Shown here: positions 7,391 to 14,398 of the stretch, piece after piece | Numbering within the stretch: position 1 is the stretch's first letter | Layout of the letters: each line of letters opens with the position of its first letter | Assembly: GCA_947625995.1 (NCBI GenBank) | Contig: CANQQN010000017.1 | Span: 1-15,528 of the forward strand | From: an uncultured Lachnospiraceae bacterium | GTDB taxonomy: Bacteria; Bacillota; Clostridia; Lachnospirales; Lachnospiraceae | Length of the DNA: 15,528 nucleotides | Reading direction: 5' to 3' | Translations under genes and position numbers: made by a program | Notes under the pieces: model-generated | What the model was told of the DNA's origin: nothing | Databases searched by the model: none | The model's input: only the letters and a program-made list of their open reading frames with translations

Positions 7391-8332
7391 ATGGAAGTAC
7401 CTGTATTTTTATTTACCGGATTTCTTGACAGCGGCAAATCAACTTTTATCAACGATACTTTGCAGGATGAGGAGTTTGCCACAGGGGAGAAGACTTTGCT
7501 GATCCTCTGCGAGGACGGCGAGGTAGGATACGACGAAGAACGTTTGGCCGGCGACAATACTTTTATCGTTCGGGTGGAAAATGAAGAGGAGTTTACTTCC
7601 GCATTTTTGAAAAAGTGCAATGCTGATTATCGGCCCGGACGGGTAATCGTAGAATTTAACGGCATGTGGAAAATTAAGCAGCTTATGGAGGTGGAACTGC
7701 CGCGAAAATGGGTAATGGCCCAGATCCTGTGTACCATCGACGCCACCACCTTCAACATGTATATCAATAATATGAAATCCCTTGTCATGGATCAGGTGAC
7801 TTTTGCGGATCTGATCATTATCAACCGCTGTACGGATGAGACAGATCAGACCATGTTCCGCCGGAACATTAAGGCTGTGAACCGGATGGCGCAGATCGTC
7901 TACGAGACTGTGGACGGACATGTGCTGACGCCTCAGGAGGAGCAGCTTCCGTTTGACATTACGAAGCCGGAGATCGAGATCTGTGACGACGATTTTGGTA
8001 TCTGGTATCTGGACGCTATGGATCATCCGGAAAAGTATGAGGGAAAAAAGGTAAAATTCAAGGCCATTGTATACAAAAACAGGGGGATTCCCAAAGACTG
8101 CTTTGTGGCAGGACGGTTTGCCATGACCTGCTGCGCGGATGATATCGCCTTTATCGGACTGTTAAGCTGTTACGAGTTTTCTGAGCAGCTAAAGGTAAAG
8201 GACTGGGTCAATGTGACTGCGTCCGTGAAAGGGGAGTATCATCCCTTGTATCAGGGAGAGGGCGCGGTCCTGTATGTGGAAGAGGTTACGAAGGCCCAGA
8301 AGCCGAAAGAAGATCTGGTGTATTTCAGCTAG
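7391..8332 (+). CDS. G3E-type P-loop GTPase fused to a YcgQ-like (TIGR03943/DUF1980) C-terminal domain
   Basis: A 313-residue protein. The N-terminal half is a CobW-like P-loop domain: Walker A TGFLDSGKST (about residues 8-17), ILCEDGEVGYDEE in the place of the family's ENEFGE segment, and VEFNG where CobW proteins have IEPSG. It lacks the CxCC metal motif, and base recognition is degenerate (NRCTD). From about residue 208 it resembles the C-terminal domain of YcgQ-type proteins: HPEKYEGKKVKFKAIVYKN, then GRFAMTCCADD with Cys247-Cys248, then an OB-like VKDWVNVTASV and PKEDLVYF at the end. YcgQ proteins usually pair with DUF318 permeases, so the fusion points to metal trafficking (inference). 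The start ATG is set by GGAGG at 7381-7385. A TTG four codons upstream is less likely because it would overlap that site. thiI starts 14 bases after the stop. Confidence 0.85.
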   Translation: MEVPVFLFTGFLDSGKSTFINDTLQDEEFATGEKTLLILCEDGEVGYDEERLAGDNTFIVRVENEEEFTSAFLKKCNADYRPGRVIVEFNGMWKIKQLMEVELPRKWVMAQILCTIDATTFNMYINNMKSLVMDQVTFADLIIINRCTDETDQTMFRRNIKAVNRMAQIVYETVDGHVLTPQEEQLPFDITKPEIEICDDDFGIWYLDAMDHPEKYEGKKVKFKAIVYKNRGIPKDCFVAGRFAMTCCADDIAFIGLLSCYEFSEQLKVKDWVNVTASVKGEYHPLYQGEGAVLYVEEVTKAQKPKEDLVYFS

Positions 8333-8346
8333 GAGATAATGACACG

Positions 8347-9528
8347 ATGAACTATCAAAAGTTTTTGATAAAGTATGCGGAGATCGGCATCAAGGGAAAG
8401 AACAGGCATTTGTTCGAGGAGGCGTTGGTGCGCCAGATCCGCATAGCATTGAAAAAAACAGAAGGTTCTTTTGCGGTTTCCAGAGAACAAGGACGTATTT
8501 ATGTGGACTGTCAGGGAGACTATGATCAAGAGGAGCTTCTGGAAAATCTAAAAAGGGTTTTCGGAATATCCGGAATTTGTCCGGTGGTACAGGTGCCTGT
8601 TTGCGGAATCGAGGAGTTGTCTGCCCATGTGGTGGGGTTTTTAAGAGAACTGTATGATACCCATAGCCAGACTTTTAAGATCCATGCAAGGAGAGCCAGA
8701 AAGGATTATCCCCTTGATACCATGGAATTGAACAGGGAACTTGGAGGCGCTGTGCTGGCGGCGTTTCCCCATATGCGTGTAGATGTCCATGACCCCCAGA
8801 TCTGGGTGTATGTGGAGATCCGCGAGAGCATTTATATTTATTCCCATGTGATCCCGGGGCCCGGCGGCATGCCTGTAGGTACAAACGGAAAAGCCATGCT
8901 GCTCCTTTCCGGTGGGATCGACAGCCCTGTTGCCGGCTGGATGGTGGCAAAGCGGGGCGTGAAGCTGGATGCGGTATATTTTCACGCGCCGCCCTACACA
9001 AGCGAGCGAGCGAAACAAAAGGTGATCGATCTGGCAAAACAGGTTGCAAGATATACCGGACCCATTTATCTTCATGTGGTGAATTTTACGGATATCCAGC
9101 TTTATATTTATGACAAATGTCCCCATGAGGAACTGACGATCATCATGCGCCGGTATATGATGCGGATCGCGGAACATTTTGCCAGAGAGACAAAATCCCT
9201 TGGACTGGTGACCGGGGAGAGTATCGGACAGGTGGCAAGTCAGACCATGCAGAGCCTCGCGGCTACCAACGACGTATGCACCATGCCGGTGTACCGTCCA
9301 CTGATCGGATTCGACAAGCTGGAGATCGTGGACCTTGCGGAAAAGATCGGCACCTACGAAACTTCGATCCAGCCCTATGAGGATTGCTGCACCATATTTG
9401 TGGCGAAGCATCCGGTGACAAAGCCGAATGTGAACATTATCAGACGGTCTGAGAAGAAGCTGGAGGAAAAGATCGATGAATTGGTGAAGACGGCTTTGGA
9501 AACTACGGAAGTGTTGATCGTAGGGTAA
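8347..9528 (+). CDS. thiI: tRNA uracil 4-sulfurtransferase ThiI
   Basis: ThiI adenylates U8 of tRNA and transfers sulfur to it to form 4-thiouridine. It also supplies sulfur for the thiamine thiazole ring in many bacteria. The 393-residue protein has the N-terminal ferredoxin-like region, a THUMP domain (about 60-165) and a PP-loop ATPase with SGGIDS at 188-193. Cys347 in EDCCTI aligns with the sulfur-carrying Cys of the family. It lacks the C-terminal rhodanese domain of the E. coli enzyme, as is normal in Bacillus. In many Firmicutes a NifS-type cysteine desulfurase gene lies directly upstream; here that place is taken by the GTPase fusion gene, so the sulfur donor must be encoded elsewhere. 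AGGAG at 8331-8335 overlaps the previous stop codon, which suggests coupled translation. Confidence 0.97.
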   Translation: MNYQKFLIKYAEIGIKGKNRHLFEEALVRQIRIALKKTEGSFAVSREQGRIYVDCQGDYDQEELLENLKRVFGISGICPVVQVPVCGIEELSAHVVGFLRELYDTHSQTFKIHARRARKDYPLDTMELNRELGGAVLAAFPHMRVDVHDPQIWVYVEIRESIYIYSHVIPGPGGMPVGTNGKAMLLLSGGIDSPVAGWMVAKRGVKLDAVYFHAPPYTSERAKQKVIDLAKQVARYTGPIYLHVVNFTDIQLYIYDKCPHEELTIIMRRYMMRIAEHFARETKSLGLVTGESIGQVASQTMQSLAATNDVCTMPVYRPLIGFDKLEIVDLAEKIGTYETSIQPYEDCCTIFVAKHPVTKPNVNIIRRSEKKLEEKIDELVKTALETTEVLIVG

Positions 9529-9531
9529 TGC

Positions 9532-9578
9532 AAAAAAAAGGTTGTTGCCTGAATGTCAGGCAGCAACCGTGTATTTTT
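9532..9578. terminator. Bidirectional terminator between thiI and the HPr-like gene
   Basis: A 13-base-pair stem (9540-9552 with 9556-9568), with one G-U wobble and a three-base loop. Read on the minus strand it is followed by eight T residues, a strong terminator for the HPr-like gene. Read on the plus strand it is followed by GTGTATTTTT and can end the thiI transcript. Confidence 0.9.
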
Positions 9579-9603
9579 CAGCTTGCTGATATGGAAATCG
9601 CTG

Positions 9604-9846
9604 TTATTCTTCTGTATCTGAAACGTACGGTTTCAAAACATCTAATATCTCGTCCATATTGTCGGTAGCATGAATATTTAATTCTATGGACTTGGACAGA
9701 TCCAGGCTGAAAATACCCATAATGGACTTTGCATCGATAACATATCTTCCGGAGACCAGATCAAAGTCATTGTCAAATTTGGTGATGACATTTACAAAAG
9801 ACTTTACTTTATCGATGGAATTTAAGGTGATCTGAATCGTTTTCAT
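9604..9846 (-). CDS. HPr-like protein without the phosphorylatable histidine (Crh-like)
   Basis: An 80-residue protein of the HPr fold, which in PTS-containing cells carries phosphate or controls carbon catabolite repression. The Ser46 region is well kept (AKSIMGIFSLDL compares with LKSIMGVMSL). The segment that should hold the active-site GxHARPA motif reads NSIDKVKSFV, and by alignment His15 becomes Ile. It therefore cannot act as a normal EI-to-EII phosphocarrier. This resembles Bacillus Crh, which also lacks His15 but keeps Ser46 for HPr kinase and CcpA signalling. Whether this protein is a functional Crh counterpart is inference. It is transcribed alone on the minus strand, with GGGAGG at 9855-9860 as ribosome binding site, its own promoter and a strong terminator. 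Confidence 0.85.
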   Translation of the reverse strand: MKTIQITLNSIDKVKSFVNVITKFDNDFDLVSGRYVIDAKSIMGIFSLDLSKSIELNIHATDNMDEILDVLKPYVSDTEE

Positions 9847-9886
9847 GAAAAGTACCTCCCATCAACGATGTTTATTTGATAAAACT

Positions 9887-9915
9887 ATTTTAACTGTTTC
9901 CTTTTCAGAAGTCAA
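9887..9915 (-). promoter_or_regulatory. Sigma-A promoter of the HPr-like gene
   Basis: On the minus strand, TTGACT (complement of 9910-9915) is followed after 17 bases by TAAAAT (complement of 9887-9892). The -10 box lies about 40 bases from the ATG. The match is close to consensus. No clear cre site is seen nearby. Confidence 0.75.
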
Positions 9916-9954
9916 TATGGAACAGGCAAAATCTGCCTAAAGAAATGCATAGAC

Positions 9955-9960
9955 AGGAGA
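9955..9960 (+). promoter_or_regulatory. Ribosome binding site deciding the mtaB start
   Basis: AGGAGA abuts the ATG at 9961, too close for initiation there. It lies 9-10 bases before the TTG at 9970, from which the protein begins MKRVALHSLGCKVN, the usual start of MtaB proteins. Confidence 0.65.
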
Positions 9961-9969
9961 ATGACCAGT

Positions 9970-11271
9970 TTGAAACGGGTTGCGCTGCACAGCCTTGGCT
10001 GTAAAGTAAACGCATATGAGACAGAAGCCATGACGCAGCTGTTTGCGAAAAGAGGCTATGAGATCGTCCCCTTCACGGAAGAAGCGGATATCTACGTGAT
10101 CAATACCTGCACGGTCACCAATATGGCGGACCGCAAATCCAGACAGATGCTGCACCGGGCCAGAAAACAGAATCCGAAGGCCCTTGTGGTGGCTGCCGGT
10201 TGTTATGTGCAGGCAGACAGCCGCAGAGCCAAAGAGGACGAAGCGGTGGATCTCATTATAGGAAATAACAGGAAAAATAATGTGGTGGATCTGGTGGAAC
10301 AATATGCAAAAGGACAGGAGGCGCTGATCGACATCGGTCATACGGGAGAGTATGAGCCCATGGAGATAGAGGCCACCGCGGAGCACACCAGAGCCTATGT
10401 AAAGGTACAGGACGGATGCAATCAGTTTTGCAGCTATTGCCTGATCCCCTATGTCCGTGGGAGAGTCAGGAGCAGGAAACTGCAGGATGTAGCCCAAGAG
10501 GTAAAACGGCTTGCCAAAAACGGATATAAGGAGATCGTGCTTACCGGTATTCATCTGAGCTCCTACGGCACAGATCTTGAAGAAAAGACGGGCCTTTCCC
10601 ATCTGATCGACGCTGTTCACCGCATAGAAGGGGTGGAGCGGATTCGTCTTGGCTCTTTGGAGCCCCGGATCATTACGGAGGAATTTGTATCGTTTCTGGC
10701 GTCCCGGGAAAAGGTATGCCCGCATTTTCATTTGTCGCTGCAAAGCGGCTGCGACGGGGTGCTGGCCCGGATGAACCGTCATTATACCACGGAAGAATAT
10801 GAACAGAAATGTACGCTTTTACGGCAGTATTTTGGGAATCCCGCCATTACAACGGATGTGATCGTAGGCTTTCCGGGAGAAACAGATGAAGAATTTGAGA
10901 CAACAGTTGCTTTTCTTCAGAAGCTACAGCTGTACGAAGCCCATATTTTTAAATATTCCAGACGTAAGGGCACTGTGGCGGACGCCATGGAAGGACAGGT
11001 GGCGGAGGAGATCAAGACGGAGAGGAGCGCCCGTCTTCTGGCGCTGGCAAAAGCGTCGTCGGAAGCATACAGAAAGCAGTTTGTAGGGAAAATGGTCAGT
11101 GTGCTCTTTGAAGAAAAAGAAGAGGTTAACGGCGTCTCCTGCTGGGTGGGGCATACAATGGAGTATGTGAAAGCCGCCGTACCTGTGGAAGGCCCTTTGG
11201 CCAACTGCATCAGGAGGGTTGTGGGCCAACAGTCTGTACATGGAGGGATCCTGCTCTGCCGGCCGGAATAA
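9970..11271 (+). CDS. mtaB: tRNA (N6-threonylcarbamoyladenosine(37)-C2)-methylthiotransferase MtaB
   Basis: This radical SAM enzyme adds a methylthio group to t6A37 in tRNAs that read ANN codons. The 433-residue protein has the three domains of the MiaB/MtaB family: an N-terminal UPF0004 domain with Cys11 (GCKVN), Cys47 (NTCTVTN) and Cys78 (AAGCYVQ) for the auxiliary Fe-S cluster; a radical SAM domain with Cys150-x3-Cys154-x2-Cys157; and a C-terminal TRAM-like domain (about 370-433). The GCKVN and NTCTVTN forms distinguish it from MiaB and RimO. I prefer the TTG start at 9970 over ATG 9961 because of ribosome binding site spacing and family N-termini; the difference is three residues. It is transcribed away from the HPr-like gene and followed by a possible terminator. 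Confidence 0.96.
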   Translation: MKRVALHSLGCKVNAYETEAMTQLFAKRGYEIVPFTEEADIYVINTCTVTNMADRKSRQMLHRARKQNPKALVVAAGCYVQADSRRAKEDEAVDLIIGNNRKNNVVDLVEQYAKGQEALIDIGHTGEYEPMEIEATAEHTRAYVKVQDGCNQFCSYCLIPYVRGRVRSRKLQDVAQEVKRLAKNGYKEIVLTGIHLSSYGTDLEEKTGLSHLIDAVHRIEGVERIRLGSLEPRIITEEFVSFLASREKVCPHFHLSLQSGCDGVLARMNRHYTTEEYEQKCTLLRQYFGNPAITTDVIVGFPGETDEEFETTVAFLQKLQLYEAHIFKYSRRKGTVADAMEGQVAEEIKTERSARLLALAKASSEAYRKQFVGKMVSVLFEEKEEVNGVSCWVGHTMEYVKAAVPVEGPLANCIRRVVGQQSVHGGILLCRPE

Positions 11272-11312
11272 ACAGGCGGTTGTGGGGGCTTTTTTCAAAA
11301 AAATACCTGTTT
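11270..11312 (+). terminator. Possible terminator after mtaB
   Basis: AAACAGG (11270-11276) pairs with CCTGTTT (11306-11312), and inside it the run of T at 11290-11295 can pair with the A-run at 11297-11303. The loop is long and the outer stem only 7 bases, so terminator strength is doubtful. Confidence 0.4.
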
Positions 11313-11325
11313 TTCAAAGTTAAGG

Positions 11326-11354
11326 TTGTTTTTTCAGTATATTTATATTAAAAT
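11326..11354 (+). promoter_or_regulatory. Probable sigma-A promoter of the ireB operon
   Basis: TTGTTT (11326-11331) and TAAAAT (11349-11354) are separated by 17 bases. The ireB ATG is 30 bases after the -10 box. It is the only good promoter match I find upstream of the long ireB to U32 gene run. Confidence 0.6.
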
Positions 11355-11384
11355 AGATGCATACGAATAAAGGGCGTGTAAAGT

Positions 11385-11648
11385 ATGGACAATCTGAATA
11401 ATACACAAATCATCAATCTCGAAACAGAAACGGTGCCTGATGTGAAAAATATTCTCAGTCAGGTTTATCAGGCGCTGACTGAAAAGGGATACAATCCGGT
11501 GAACCAGATCGTGGGATATATCATGTCCGGAGATCCCACCTATATCACAAGCCATGGCAACGCACGCAGCCTGATCATGAAAGCAGAGCGGGACGAGTTG
11601 GTGGAAGAACTTCTGACAGCATATATCAAAAATAATGAATGGGATTGA
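11385..11648 (+). CDS. ireB: IreB family regulatory phosphoprotein (UPF0297/YrzL)
   Basis: An 87-residue small cytosolic protein. In Enterococcus, IreB is phosphorylated on N-terminal threonines by the PASTA kinase IreK and dephosphorylated by IreP, and it affects cephalosporin tolerance. The signature KGYNPVNQIVGYIMSGDPTYI, the NAR stretch and the ERDELVEELL tail fit the family over its full length. The N-terminus carries Thr7, Thr14 and Thr16 as possible phosphorylation sites but no Thr at position 4. The ribosome binding site is weak (AAGGGCG). It is the first gene of the conserved ireB-ruvX-DUF1292 block, and its end overlaps ruvX by 14 bases. Confidence 0.95.
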   Translation: MDNLNNTQIINLETETVPDVKNILSQVYQALTEKGYNPVNQIVGYIMSGDPTYITSHGNARSLIMKAERDELVEELLTAYIKNNEWD

Positions 11649-12090
11649 GAAGAGGATACTGGGCCTTGATTTCGGTTCAAAAACCATGGGCGTCGCGGTC
11701 AGCGACCCGCTGCTTTTGACGGCGCAGGGTCTGGAGATCATACACAGGAAATCAGAGAACAAGCTGCGCCGGACGCTGGCGCGGATCGAGGAACTGATCG
11801 TCGAATATGATATAGGAACTATAGTGCTGGGGTATCCCAGAAATATGAACAATACAGTCGGTGAACGTGCAGAGAAATCCGAAGCATTAAAAGAAGCCCT
11901 GGAGAGACGGACGGGATGCAGGGTAGTGCTCTGGGATGAAAGATTGACAAGTGTTTTGGCAAACCGTACCCTGATGGAGGAGCGGGTACGGAGGGAAAAC
12001 AGAGGTCAATACGTAGACATGTTGGCGGCTGTTTTCATATTGCAGGGTTACCTTGACTATTTAAAGAGTGAAGGAGCGGAGAAAAATTAA
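11635..12090 (+). CDS. ruvX: Holliday junction resolvase-like nuclease RuvX (YqgF/YrrK)
   Basis: A 151-residue RNase H-fold nuclease of the RuvX/YqgF family, linked to Holliday junction resolution and, in E. coli, to 16S rRNA 5' end maturation. The metal-binding acidic residues are visible: Asp12 in LGLDFGSKTMGVAVSD, Glu102 in WDERLTS and Asp128 in YVDMLAA. Length is slightly over the typical 135-145 residues because of a six-residue N-terminal lead. The start overlaps ireB by 14 bases and has no obvious ribosome binding site of its own, so it probably depends on translational coupling. The DUF1292 gene follows after 2 bases. Confidence 0.95.
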   Translation: MNGIEKRILGLDFGSKTMGVAVSDPLLLTAQGLEIIHRKSENKLRRTLARIEELIVEYDIGTIVLGYPRNMNNTVGERAEKSEALKEALERRTGCRVVLWDERLTSVLANRTLMEERVRRENRGQYVDMLAAVFILQGYLDYLKSEGAEKN

Positions 12091-12092
12091 AT

Positions 12093-12356
12093 ATGGAAAA
12101 AATTCAGTTTACTCTTTCTCCAGACGGAGAAACGGTAGAGTTTTTTGTGCTGGAACAAACCCGGATTAACAGCATTGACTATCTACTTGTGACAGATACG
12201 GAAGACGACGAGGCCGATGCGTACATTCTGAAGGATACTTCCGGTCCGGAGGATGCGGAGGCAGTTTATGTGATGGTTGAAGAAGAGGATGAATTAAACT
12301 ATGTGGCGCAGATCTTTTCAGAAGAACTGGGAGATTCTGCGACGTTGGAAACATAA
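12093..12356 (+). CDS. DUF1292 domain-containing protein (YrzB-like)
   Basis: An 87-residue acidic protein of unknown function. The pattern is the DUF1292 one: an N-terminal strand, an FFVLEQTRINSIDYLLVTD core, then YILKD and VYVMVEEEDELNYVAQIF. No enzymatic motif is present. It is conserved as the third gene after ireB and ruvX in many Firmicutes (YrzB in Bacillus subtilis), so a housekeeping role is likely. It starts 2 bases after ruvX, with a purine-rich ribosome binding site inside the ruvX end. Confidence 0.9.
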   Translation: MEKIQFTLSPDGETVEFFVLEQTRINSIDYLLVTDTEDDEADAYILKDTSGPEDAEAVYVMVEEEDELNYVAQIFSEELGDSATLET

Positions 12357-12379
12357 AGTCGAATATTTGAGGTGAAAAT

Positions 12380-14041
12380 TTGAAAAATAGAAAATCTAAA
12401 TTAAAGATCATTCCCCTTGGCGGATTGGAGCAGATCGGAATGAACATGACTGCCTTCGAGTATGAGGACAGTATTATTGTGGTGGATTGCGGGCTCTCTT
12501 TCCCTGAGGATGATATGCTCGGAATTGATCTGGTAATTCCCGATATCACTTACTTGAAGGACAATGCCGACCGGGTGAAAGGGTTTTTTATCACCCATGG
12601 CCACGAGGACCATATCGGCGCGCTTCCTTATGTGTTGAAAGAGATCAACGTGCCGATCTACGCGACAAAGCTTACCATAGGCATTATCGAGCACAAGCTC
12701 ACCGAACACGGTCTGATGCAGACTACCAAGCGGAAGGTGGTAAGGCACGGACAGAGCATTAATCTGGGCGCCTTCCGGGTAGAATTTATCAAAACCAATC
12801 ATAGCATCGCGGATGCGTCCGCCTTTGCCATTTACAGTCCCGCGGGCACTGTGGTCCATACCGGAGATTTTAAAGTGGATTATACGCCGGTATTCGGGGA
12901 CGCCATCGATCTGCAGCGGTTTGCGGAGATCGGCAAAAAGGGTGTGCTTGCCCTGATGTGTGATTCTACCAACGCAGAACGGAAAGGGTTTACCATGTCC
13001 GAACGGACGGTGGGTAGAACCTTTGACAATATTTTTTCGGAGCACAAAAATACTCGCATTATCATTGCCACCTTTGCCTCCAATGTGGACCGTGTGCAGC
13101 AGATCATCAATTCCGCCTATAAATACGGCCGCAAAGTGGTGATCGAAGGCCGCAGTATGGTAAATATCATTACCACCGCGGCGGAGCTTGGCTATCTTGA
13201 CATTCCAAACAAGACGCTGATCGATATTGAGCAGATGAAGAATTATCCCGATGAGCAGATGGTGCTCATCACTACCGGAAGTCAGGGCGAGTCCATGGCG
13301 GCGCTGTCCCGTATGGCGGCAAACATTCACAAAAAGGTGACCATCAAGCCCGGGGACACGGTGATTTTCAGCAGCAATCCCATTCCCGGCAATGAGAAGG
13401 CCGTATCCAAGGTGATCAACGAGCTTTCAATCAAAGGCGCTGATGTGATCTTTCAGGACGCCCACGTTTCGGGACATGCCTGTCAGGAGGAGATCAAGCT
13501 GATCTATACGCTGGTGCAGCCTAAATACGCCATTCCCGTCCACGGAGAATATCGGCATTTGAAAGCGCAGGCGTCTTTGGCGGAAAATCTCGGTATTCCA
13601 AAGGAAAATATTTTTCTTCTCTCATCCGGAGACGTGCTGGAACTTGACAAAGACAGCGCGAAGGTGACGGATAAGGTGCATACGGGAGCCATTCTTGTGG
13701 ACGGCCTCGGCGTGGGTGACGTAGGCAATATTGTGCTGCGGGATCGCCAGCGTCTGGCGGAGGACGGTATCATGACCGTCGTCCTTGCCCTTGAAAAACA
13801 CAGTAATCAGCTGTTGTCCGGACCGGATATCATCTCCAGAGGGTTTGTTTATGTGAGAGAGTCCGAGGATCTGATGGGAGAATGCCGTCAGGTGGCTGTG
13901 GACGCGCTGGAAAAATGCCTGCAGAAAAAAGTCACAGAGTGGAGTAAGATAAAAAATACCATCAGGGATGACCTGAGTGAATTTTTGTGGAAACGCACAA
14001 AGAGAAGCCCGATGCTTCTTGTGATCATTATGGAGGTCTGA
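12380..14041 (+). CDS. rnj: Ribonuclease J
   Basis: A metallo-beta-lactamase/beta-CASP ribonuclease with 5'-3' exonuclease and endonuclease activity in mRNA decay and rRNA maturation. The 553-residue length is typical. The zinc ligands are in HGHEDH (His73, His75, Asp77, His78), followed by VHTGDFK (His160, Asp163). The beta-CASP domain spans about 215-350, and PVHGEYRHL carries the late conserved His. A C-terminal domain (about 455-553) completes it. The start is TTG, with GAGGTG at 12369-12374. In Bacillus the yrzB gene is followed directly by yrrL (mltG); here rnj and a ylbF-family gene lie between. Only one RNase J gene is visible, so J1 versus J2 cannot be assigned. Confidence 0.97.
   Translation: MKNRKSKLKIIPLGGLEQIGMNMTAFEYEDSIIVVDCGLSFPEDDMLGIDLVIPDITYLKDNADRVKGFFITHGHEDHIGALPYVLKEINVPIYATKLTIGIIEHKLTEHGLMQTTKRKVVRHGQSINLGAFRVEFIKTNHSIADASAFAIYSPAGTVVHTGDFKVDYTPVFGDAIDLQRFAEIGKKGVLALMCDSTNAERKGFTMSERTVGRTFDNIFSEHKNTRIIIATFASNVDRVQQIINSAYKYGRKVVIEGRSMVNIITTAAELGYLDIPNKTLIDIEQMKNYPDEQMVLITTGSQGESMAALSRMAANIHKKVTIKPGDTVIFSSNPIPGNEKAVSKVINELSIKGADVIFQDAHVSGHACQEEIKLIYTLVQPKYAIPVHGEYRHLKAQASLAENLGIPKENIFLLSSGDVLELDKDSAKVTDKVHTGAILVDGLGVGDVGNIVLRDRQRLAEDGIMTVVLALEKHSNQLLSGPDIISRGFVYVRESEDLMGECRQVAVDALEKCLQKKVTEWSKIKNTIRDDLSEFLWKRTKRSPMLLVIIMEV
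14032..14036 (+). promoter_or_regulatory. Ribosome binding site that supports a TTG start for the ylbF-family gene
   Basis: GGAGG lies inside the last codons of rnj, 10 bases before TTG 14047. It is the only good ribosome binding site near the start of the next gene. Confidence 0.65.
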
Positions 14042-14046
14042 TCTTT

Positions 14047-14385
14047 TTGGAAGAGTACTATGCTGGAAAAGAGGCATTGCTGCAGGCACTGCAGGAATGT
14101 GAAACGTACAGGATCTATCTGGAAAAGAAAAAAGAACTGGATCAGGCGCCGGAAAAGCGCCGTATCGTTAACGCGTTCAGAAAGCGGAATTTTGATTTCA
14201 GGAGCAGCCGGTATACGGAAAACTACAATCAGGTGCTGGACCAGCTTGCCACGGATATGGAGGAAATACGGGAGGACCGGGTCATCGACGAGTTCCTTGC
14301 CGCGGAGCTTGCCCTTTGCCGGCTGATTCAGGATCTGTTCAATGATATTATGGCTTCCATAGATATGGATATGGATTTCATTTAA
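14047..14385 (+). CDS. YlbF/YmcA family (Com_YlbF) protein
   Basis: A 112-residue helical protein of the YlbF/YmcA family. In Bacillus, YlbF, YmcA and YaaT form the Y-complex, which helps RNase Y process mRNAs and affects competence, sporulation and biofilm formation. The pattern LxxYxxxxxxLxxALQECETYRIYLEKKKELDQAPEKR and the following VNAFRKRNF segment fit the family. I chose the TTG at 14047, five bases after the rnj stop, because of its ribosome binding site. A GTG at 13987 would add 20 residues and overlap rnj by 55 bases, with no family support for the extra residues. Its placement next to RNase J suggests a role in RNA turnover (inference). Which paralogue it matches (YlbF or YmcA) is unclear. 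Confidence 0.85.
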   Translation: MEEYYAGKEALLQALQECETYRIYLEKKKELDQAPEKRRIVNAFRKRNFDFRSSRYTENYNQVLDQLATDMEEIREDRVIDEFLAAELALCRLIQDLFNDIMASIDMDMDFI

Positions 14386-14398
14386 GGGAGAGAAACAA

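Noticed and set aside
9890..9918. Possible mtaB promoter TTAACT-17-CAATAT overlapping the HPr-like promoter
   Set aside because: Spacing is good but the -10 box matches only three consensus positions, so it was not listed as a feature.
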